This document shows positions 57,867 through 64,000 of a DNA stretch of 64,000 bases, piece after piece. A program made the translations under genes and the position numbers. Every line of letters starts with the position of its first letter. Position 1 is the first letter of the stretch. The notes below the pieces were generated by a model. It had not been told where the DNA came from. It saw nothing but the letters and a program-made list of their open reading frames with translations, and searched no databases. The stretch comes from Legionella sp. PATHC035 (GTDB lineage: Bacteria > Pseudomonadota > Gammaproteobacteria > Legionellales > Legionellaceae): positions 3,635,290 through 3,699,289 of the forward strand of contig NZ_JAPHOT010000001.1 in NCBI RefSeq assembly GCF_026191115.1. Direction: 5' to 3'.

Positions 57867-59059
57867 ATGAAGTTAAGTGTTAATGGCAAGATCTTACTTA
57901 AAGTAACTGAGGACGATATCAACGAAGAAGGTGCTTTTGATATTCCAGCAGGGGTTACCACTATTGGAGAAGGGGCATTTAGAAACTGCAGTAAATTAAA
58001 GTACCTATTATTCCAGAAGGGGTTGTTTCTATTAAAAGCTCGGCATTTATGTACTGTAGTGAGTTGCAGAGCATTGTGATCCCACCTGGGGTTACCTCTA
58101 TTGAGGGTTATGCATTTTATGGTTGCAGTGGAATACGCAGTCTCGTTATCCCTAAAGGAGTTACCCGAATACCTATGAGGATATTTTATGGTTGCAGTGG
58201 ATTAGAGAGCATTATTATTCCTCAAGAGGTTACTGCTATTGAATTCGGTGCATTTTATGGTTGTAGTAGATTACAAAGCATCATCATCCCAGAAGGGGTA
58301 ACTTCTATTGGGGCTGGTGCATTTAATGGTTGCAGTGAATTGCAGAGGATCACCATCCCCAAAGGAGTTAGCAGTATTGGCAACCAAGCTTTTATGGACT
58401 GCTGTAGGTTACAGAGCATCACCATTCCTGAACAAGTGACCTCTATTAATTATGAGGCTTTTTATTGCTGCAGCAGATTGGAGACAATAACCATTCCGAA
58501 AGGGATTACTGCTATTGATAAATCAGCATTTAATGAGTGCCCTAGCTTGCAAAGCATCGTGATTGATAGCCAAAGTGAGGCGATCAAAGAACGAATTACT
58601 GCATTATTACCTAAATCGTTAAAAACCAAGTTAATCTTGAACGAGCTTGCGGAGGAGGTTTTTAAATTCCGCGATGCGGAACTGTCTCGTCTGATGCAAA
58701 TTCCAGAAATTAGTCCCTTATTTCGTTTTTTTCATATGAAGTCACCCCATCGTTCGCGGGTTCAAGGAGAAAATGGAGTGGAGCGAGAATGCAGCAAACT
58801 GCCTGATGAACTGTTGCAGACGATAAATTGTTTTAGTGATGATAATCGCTATTATAAAAAAGCACGAAGACGCATACTGGGTTTGCCTTTACCTGCCAAT
58901 CCAGAGAAATTGCTGGATTATAAAAACAAGGTAACCACAATAGTTAATGAATGCGTGAGCAAAGCAAAAGAGTTCACGCAATATATCAATGCGACACAGG
59001 AGCAGGGATCAAGACGTAGGACGGAGGAGGGCAGAACGAAGGTCGCTTTGAGCAGGTAA
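57867..59059 (+). pseudogene. BspA-type leucine-rich-repeat protein, interrupted by a one-base frameshift
   Basis: The first frame (ATG 57867, or 57843) gives EGAFDIPAGVTTIGEGAF then NCSKLK and goes out of frame at about 57999. The next frame continues without a gap in the repeat pattern (PIIPEGVVSIKSSAFMYCSE), so one base is missing relative to an intact gene. About eight LRR_5 repeats of 23 residues follow, each like LQSIIIPEGVTSIGAGAF. The C-terminal 150 residues lack repeats, include KLPDELLQTINCF and end in a basic tail. BspA-like LRR proteins bind proteins or surfaces. It could be a pseudogene, a phase-variable gene or a sequencing error. Confidence 0.8.
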
Positions 59060-59258
59060 GGATGGAGTTTTTGCTCATTTCTGGATGCGTTTTCATTAAT
59101 TGGGGGAAGATAATGAAGTTACATTACATCGATAATTTCTTAATACCATTTATTATTTGGGTCAAATATAATATATGTCTGGATGGATAGTAAAAAATAT
59201 AGAAATAAAACCATAAACTTCTATAATAATACCTGCATTATTTTTTTACGATATTTCT

Positions 59259-59978
59259 ATGTTTCGAATTGCACTGTTGCTGTGTTTTATCAGTTCATTT
59301 GTTTATGCTCAAACACCAGAATCTTTTTCAGAGTCCAAGATAATTGCAGCTCAATTCTTAATGAAACATCATGAAACCATTTATTTTCCATGTACTAATG
59401 GAGATAAAAAAGTGGGTTTGGCGAGTTGTGGTATGCCGGCTGAGGATTCCATGAAACATGCTTTTTGCATTCAATGGAAGCATGTTATGGCGGCCGAGTA
59501 TTTTGGACGGCCATTTGAATATTGGCGCGAGCCAATGATGGAAGAGGATCATCGCCGGCCTTATAAAGGGCGAAGATGCTGTGAGAAGTTCGATGAGCAA
59601 TTACCTCATGTGGAAGCTGACCTCTATAATTTATGGCCAGAAATTCGCATGATGAATCAAGCCCACTCGAATTATCAATTGAGTGGGCTACATCAACAAA
59701 TTGATTATTTAGGGTGTGCGATGAAAATCGATAAAGGTTCTCATTGTGCGGTACCACCTGATTCAGCCAAAGGCGTTGTCGCGCGTACTTTTTTGTTTAT
59801 GGCGGAACATTATGGACTTACCTTAAGCCCATCACAAAAAAAATTATTTATTGCCTGGAATAAAGCATTCAAACCTAATCTATGGGAAAAACAATTGGCC
59901 TTACAAGTGGCGTTGATTGAGGGATATCAAAGCTCCTACATGACTCATTGGCAAGTGAAGGCACATATAGCGCTCTGA
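59259..59978 (+). CDS. Secreted endonuclease I (EndA/Dns family)
   Basis: 239 residues with a signal peptide (FRIALLLCFISSFVYAQTP). Endonuclease I hallmarks are QWKHVMAAEYFGRPFEYWRE (72-91, with the likely catalytic His75), KGRRCCEKFDEQ (103-114), EADLYNLWPEIRMMNQAHSNY (119-139), and the CAMKID...PPDSAKGVVART region. These periplasmic or secreted Mg2+ nucleases cut DNA and RNA non-specifically. In most relatives the residue three before the catalytic His is Glu (EWEH); here it is Gln. Even Cys content supports disulphides. No clear ribosome site; monocistronic. Confidence 0.88.
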   Translation: MFRIALLLCFISSFVYAQTPESFSESKIIAAQFLMKHHETIYFPCTNGDKKVGLASCGMPAEDSMKHAFCIQWKHVMAAEYFGRPFEYWREPMMEEDHRRPYKGRRCCEKFDEQLPHVEADLYNLWPEIRMMNQAHSNYQLSGLHQQIDYLGCAMKIDKGSHCAVPPDSAKGVVARTFLFMAEHYGLTLSPSQKKLFIAWNKAFKPNLWEKQLALQVALIEGYQSSYMTHWQVKAHIAL

Positions 59979-60191
59979 GCAGGAGCCACGGTTGCAGAGC
60001 CTATACTGCCACTTGCTGGTTATAATTCCTTTTGAATACACCTTTGAATACTGGAAAGTTCCAGTCAGATGCTTTTTGACCTGGGAATGCTGCACCGGAT
60101 TAAGATGAATATAATTCTGGTGATGCTCCTAATTTCATTCATCTCTTATCAGCAGTTCCCCAAAACATCAACGACTGTCGTTTGCTTCTTC

Positions 60192-61499
60192 TTACAACTT
60201 GATACTTATCCCAGGGGAGGAGCTATTGCTTTGAGTTTCTATGTTATATAATTCTATCGCAGTGTGCATCATTTCAACTGCCTCATTAAATTGACCTTGA
60301 AGATCCTCAGGAAGTTGCTTTAGATAATTAACGGTATCGATGTTATTTGGTGCAAAAAGTTCACTTGAAAGATAATTGGGATTTCGCAAAACTTCCCTCA
60401 TTTCGTTTTCAAGACATAAATACTCCTCAACCATCTCTTTAACCGACCAGCCAGGAATATTATTTGAATTTGTTAATATAACAGGTAATAAATTGTTACT
60501 CATCAATAAATAAAAGGTTAATAGCATGGAACATGTACGACCCACACCATCAGGGAATGGGTGATGTAAAACCGTGAATTTTATATATTTGAATATGGCT
60601 GTTAATTTCTCCTGCTTTGAATTTGATTCTGCGATTTCTTTTCTATAAGTCATTAAATGTGAGTGACACACTTCATTAAGGTATTGTTCTACATCAACAA
60701 TCTGTTCATTCATCTCAGAGGATCGGATGCTTATTGCCTGTCCTTGCTTGAGCATATCCCAAATAAATTGAGCCTTTTCTCTAGAATCAAAATCTTTATC
60801 CCTTGTGCTGATAAGAACGTTACCATTATTAGCAATAAAAGAGATTCCTCTACACTCAGCAGTCTTCATATATTGCAAAATTTCAAAAATACCATCCAAT
60901 GTATTTAGTTTCGAGTCCAATCTCCATCCAACGAACGAGTTTTTTCTGAACTCACCTGGTCTTGTAATCGTAAATAGATTCTTGACACATTGGGTACATG
61001 AGGCATGAAGAGATTTTATGAATTCTATATCAAGAACCGTATCAGGCTCATGTAACTTTTTTATAATTAGGACAAAACCATGAGCCATACCAAGCAGATA
61101 ACCAGGCTCTGATTGCTCAAAACCGGTCCAGCATCTACGCTTTTCGATATAGTCTTTAAGTAATTGTTGGTCATTTTCCTCAAACTTAAAAAAATGAATA
61201 ATTAAATTCAACAAATTTAAATTAGAGAATTCTCTGGTTGCCAGCTGATATAGTTCATTGAGTTTAACCGTTTCGAGATACTCCATGATTTCCTCTTTCA
61301 CGAGGATCCTATAAGCGCCATGAAAATTAATTTTTATACCTTCCAGGCATTTAATAAGCAGATCGTAAGCAAATTGTCTGTCATCATATCGCGATCGTTC
61401 AACAAAAAAACGCCAAAGTTCGATGCATGGAAATTGGTTTAAGAAATATTGAGTTATGTTTTTTTCACTATCAGATGCTGAGAAAAAAGTTTTTTTCAT
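60192..61499 (-). CDS. Fic-domain protein with a divergent active-site motif; candidate effector
   Basis: About 435 residues from the ATG at 61499 (AGAGG 8 bases upstream); a longer frame reaches 61595. The Fic core is clear: the flap region TITRPGEFRKNSFVGWRL, a helix YIKFTVLHHPFPDGVGRTCS and MLLTFYLLMSNNLLPVILTN. The catalytic His is about 313, but the consensus HPFx[DE]GNGRxxR reads HPFPDGVGRTCS, so the Asn is Val and the last Arg is Ser. Residues 1-200 hold no recognised domain. Fic enzymes AMPylate or otherwise modify target proteins. Activity or donor choice may be altered here. No antitoxin-like partner is adjacent. Confidence 0.82.
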   Translation of the reverse strand: MKKTFFSASDSEKNITQYFLNQFPCIELWRFFVERSRYDDRQFAYDLLIKCLEGIKINFHGAYRILVKEEIMEYLETVKLNELYQLATREFSNLNLLNLIIHFFKFEENDQQLLKDYIEKRRCWTGFEQSEPGYLLGMAHGFVLIIKKLHEPDTVLDIEFIKSLHASCTQCVKNLFTITRPGEFRKNSFVGWRLDSKLNTLDGIFEILQYMKTAECRGISFIANNGNVLISTRDKDFDSREKAQFIWDMLKQGQAISIRSSEMNEQIVDVEQYLNEVCHSHLMTYRKEIAESNSKQEKLTAIFKYIKFTVLHHPFPDGVGRTCSMLLTFYLLMSNNLLPVILTNSNNIPGWSVKEMVEEYLCLENEMREVLRNPNYLSSELFAPNNIDTVNYLKQLPEDLQGQFNEAVEMMHTAIELYNIETQSNSSSPGISIKL

Positions 61500-62040
61500 T
61501 CGAAATACCTCTGTATTTTCTATTCTTTGTTTTGCAATAAGCTGAAGCACCGGTGGACAATGTTCATTCGATAAAAAGTAGATATGTATCAACAAAAACT
61601 ATGGAGTAATTCGTGAGCAGGAGTTTGGGATTTGTGAGTAAGAAACAGTCTGTTACCCCTTCGGGAAGCATGAAGAATCGAACCTTTTGTGCTTAAAAAT
61701 ACATAAGGGACTTTATGATATATCGGGATTGATTCACTTAAATACCTACTCCAACAAAGCTGTGCTATTGCTCATAGTTTATTGATTGAGAGTAACTAAG
61801 TTTACCTGTCCTCCATTCATCCATGCTTGACATTCGTCTTATAATTGGATGAACAATTAATATTCAGGCCAAATTATATCTGGGGTTTATTAAGAGATTA
61901 TTAAAAAACTTAAAAAGCAACTTCGAATGGCTCAAATGACCAGCTACAAACTGTTAACCGTGAGCAATTGCTCTACATCTGCTTTAGATAGGATGAACAA
62001 TGCATGATTTGATCACACGGTAATTTCAGGTAAAGTACTT
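61500..62040. other. Non-coding gap before the thioredoxin-like remnant
   Basis: About 540 bases of AT-rich sequence. I see no intact frame, terminator or RNA gene. It should include the promoter of the Fic gene. Confidence 0.4.
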
Positions 62041-62160
62041 ATGAACAAGCAAGTGAGAGTTGAGATTATGAGCGACGGCATGCATATTGTTTGTCCACGC
62101 TGCCATACCTTCAATACGGCTACAAATGGGGCCATAAATAAAGGGTCCAAGGATTCATAG
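62041..62160 (+). pseudogene. Remnant resembling the zinc-binding N-terminus of thioredoxin 2 (TrxC)
   Basis: A 39-codon frame contains MHIVCPRCHTFNTATNG, which resembles the start of TrxC-type thioredoxins (VCPxCxxxNR). The frame then ends at a TAG, with no second zinc Cys pair and no WCGPC active site downstream. This looks like a gene fragment; a genuine tiny zinc-ribbon protein is less likely. Confidence 0.5.
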
Positions 62161-62375
62161 CTCTGCTCCAAAATTAAAACTTATCAAAAGCATAGAAATT
62201 AAACCTGGCTTTATGAGTTAATTAATATAAATCATACAGAAAATGAGGATAGGTCGTGAATGAAATTCATCCATAATTGAAAACCTGCCACATATCCGCA
62301 TATCAAAAAGAGATCAAAACTGAGCTGAGTATGGGAAAATTCAAAGCACTTATTTTAACTTAGGGATAATGAACT

Positions 62376-63083
62376 ATGATGGACAAAAATGAGAAGCAGA
62401 CAACGTTAATTAAAAAAAATAACAACTTTGCTATTCCTACAGGATTAGTTGCTCAAAAAAGAGCAGAATTAATTGCCGCAAAAGAACAGTCCAGTTTGAG
62501 GGCATTGGCACCCGTGGATGCCACCCCTCTGACTCATCTTACCAAGTCAAGACCAAAATTTGAGCACAGAAAACCCTCACCAAAACGACGAAAAGCGAAC
62601 CAATTAGCACTCGATTTTTTAAAAAAGAATGAGCAAATCCCAAGTGAATCTCCCGATAGGGACTCAACTACAGATTCACTCAAAGTGTTGAAGAAAAGCA
62701 TAGAAGATGCATGGATTGCTTACAATAAATACTATGAACTGGGTGTCAATACTGGCCAGCCTAATGGATGGTTTAGTTGGTGGCGCCACGGAGTTCATGG
62801 GCAAAAAAAGGCGCAATCGGTTAAAAGCGCAGCCTTGGCAAGCGACAATCCTGATGTAATTATGCAGCTGATGGAACGTTTTTTTGAGGATCCGAATACA
62901 CGATTTGAAAATCATTCATTTGCCTCTTATTTATTTAATGAATTCAATCGCTTATTACAAGGTGATGAATATAAACTACAAGCGGGAAAAACTTATGATA
63001 GCAACTACTGGTATACTATTGCTGAACAATTGCGCTCATTATTGACTCAAGGCGAGTATGAGCATAGCTCGTATACAACATAG
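62376..63083 (+). CDS. Hypothetical protein, candidate effector
   Basis: A 235-residue soluble protein. The first 95 residues are basic and low in hydrophobics (RPKFEHRKPSPKRRKANQLA), probably disordered. The rest is helical with a Trp-rich patch (QPNGWFSWWRHGVHGQKKAQ) and SLLTQGEYEHSSYTT at the end. No domain is recognised. It has its own terminator at 63136. Basic disordered N-terminus, monocistronic setting and position in an accessory region are compatible with an effector, but this is weak evidence. Confidence 0.55.
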   Translation: MMDKNEKQTTLIKKNNNFAIPTGLVAQKRAELIAAKEQSSLRALAPVDATPLTHLTKSRPKFEHRKPSPKRRKANQLALDFLKKNEQIPSESPDRDSTTDSLKVLKKSIEDAWIAYNKYYELGVNTGQPNGWFSWWRHGVHGQKKAQSVKSAALASDNPDVIMQLMERFFEDPNTRFENHSFASYLFNEFNRLLQGDEYKLQAGKTYDSNYWYTIAEQLRSLLTQGEYEHSSYTT

Positions 63084-63135
63084 CAATGATCTTCGTTTAA
63101 AAACTCTGAGGGTGCTATCGGTCATTTTAATAATT

Positions 63136-63168
63136 GCTGTACCTCGTTCAACGGGTACAGCTTTTTTT
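63136..63168 (+). terminator. Intrinsic terminator at the edge of the tandem array
   Basis: 8-bp stem GCTGTACC / GGTACAGC, 10-base loop, then seven Ts. It ends the preceding gene, and its T-run merges with the first base of the 279-bp repeat array. Confidence 0.88.
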
Positions 63169-64000
63169 GATTTTTACTTGGAAATGGCGCGCCCGGAAGG
63201 TTGGCTAAGGCGAATAATTTAGAATATAGAATTAATTTTAATCGATACCGAGATTCGAGGAAGGATGGATTCGTCGTTCACTTTGTTCGCTCCTCACCGC
63301 TTTGCGGCGCGCTAAAGCGCGTCCAAAATGCTGCGCCGCACTTCGTGCTTTTCGCTGCGCATTTTGTCGAACCTCTTTCGGTTCGAACACTTCCGGGCCA
63401 AAGACATTGAATGTCTTGGCAACTATTTCGGAGTGATTTTACTTTTTGATTTTTACTTGGAAATGGCGCGCCCGGAAGGTTGGCTAAGGCGAATAATTTA
63501 GAATATAGAATTAATTTTAATCGATACCGAGATTCGAGGAAGGATGGATTCGTCGTTCACTTTGTTCGCTCCTCACCGCTTTGCGGCGCGCTAAAGCGCG
63601 TCCAAAATGCTGCGCCGCACTTCGTGCTTTTCGCTGCGCATTTTGTCGAACCTCTTTCGGTTCGAACACTTCCGGGCCAAAGACATTGAATGTCTTGGCA
63701 ACTATTTCGGAGTGATTTTACTTTTTGATTTTTACTTGGAAATGGCGCGCCCGGAAGGTTGGCTAAGGCGAATAATTTAGAATATAGAATTAATTTTAAT
63801 CGATACCGAGATTCGAGGAAGGATGGATTCGTCGTTCACTTTGTTCGCTCCTCACCGCTTTGCGGCGCGCTAAAGCGCGTCCAAAATGCTGCGCCGCACT
63901 TCGTGCTTTTCGCTGCGCATTTTGTCGAACCTCTTTCGGTTCGAACACTTCCGGGCCAAAGACATTGAATGTCTTGGCAACTATTTCGGAGTGATTTTAC
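63164..64000. repeat. 279-bp tandem repeat array (three perfect copies, continuing past the window)
   Basis: Copies at 63164-63442, 63443-63721 and 63722-64000 appear identical base for base. Each unit has an AT-rich part and a GC-rich part, richer in GC than most of the window. The unit contains TGGCGCGCCCGGAAGG (63185-63200 in copy 1), which on the minus strand reads like a tRNA 3' end with CCA. It also has a 9-bp inverted pair (GCCCGGAAG / CTTCCGGGC, 190 bases apart) and smaller hairpins (TCGAACC / GGTTCGA; GCACttcGTGC; GACAT / ATGTC). A 69-codon frame in each copy is not believed to be a gene. Confidence 0.97.

Noticed and set aside
61837..61853. TTGACA and TATAAT words close together near 61840
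   Set aside because: The spacing is only about 7 bases, too short for a sigma70 promoter.
63185..63200. A complete tRNA gene in the 279-bp repeat
   Set aside because: Only the last 16 bases of a tRNA are matched; the T-loop GTTCGAATC and the rest of the cloverleaf are missing on the minus strand.
63201..63968. Three identical 69-codon frames in the 279-bp repeats
   Set aside because: They start at TTG without a ribosome site, follow the repeat structure exactly, and the product resembles no family; the unit reads as non-coding.

Overview
The window looks like a chromosomal segment from a Legionella species or a close relative. The DNA is AT-rich. It carries gammaproteobacterial housekeeping genes (guaB-guaA, minD-minE, glnD, map, tadA, greB, a fusA2-type EF-G), and between them lie single-gene units for large proteins of the kind seen as Dot/Icm effectors: HEAT-like, ankyrin-like, LRR, Fic, a cytochrome P450, and a cysteine-protease or transglutaminase fold. 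The genus call is inference from gene content and protein style; no rRNA, tRNA or icm/dot gene is present to prove it.

Layout. 1-5.5 kb: the end of a ClC channel gene, a quinone oxidoreductase, and a ugpA-ugpE-ugpC-DUF1189 transport operon with no binding-protein gene, closed by a terminator shared with the converging gene. 5.6-14.7 kb: a protein with a LOG/SLOG-like core, an alpha/beta hydrolase, fadE, and a secreted FecR/DUF6600-type protein whose last third is a hexapeptide tandem repeat. 14.9-25 kb: minDE (without minC), guaBA, tadA, a candidate effector, glnD and map. 25-38 kb: a small secreted protein paired with an FAD oxidoreductase, an eptA-like lipid A phosphoethanolamine transferase that seems to lack a canonical start codon, two MFS transporters, an MscS channel, a methyltransferase-like candidate effector, a CvfB-type S1 protein, trmN6-like and greB genes. 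38-49 kb: a giant HEAT-like protein, a LysR regulator, a FadL porin, a P450 with altered catalytic motifs, and EF-G2 with a strong terminator.

49-64 kb is accessory. It holds a candidate transglutaminase-like effector, an orphan type III PKS/KAS III-like synthase, an ankyrin-like effector candidate, two decayed genes packed into about 0.9 kb, an effector candidate with an acidic C-terminus, an LRR gene broken by a one-base frameshift, a secreted endonuclease I homologue, a divergent Fic protein and a remnant resembling the start of thioredoxin 2. The window ends in a perfect 279-bp tandem array (three copies, running off the edge). Each unit carries on its minus strand a 16-base match to the form of a tRNA-Arg 3' end including CCA.

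A degenerate intergenic repeat occurs at about 1.7, 25.1 and 29.0 kb; one copy appears to have extended the ugpA reading frame falsely. The items most worth a second look are the 279-bp array, the LOG-like 549-residue protein, the P450 without ExxR, the transglutaminase-like protein, the divergent Fic protein, and the decayed genes around 55 kb.
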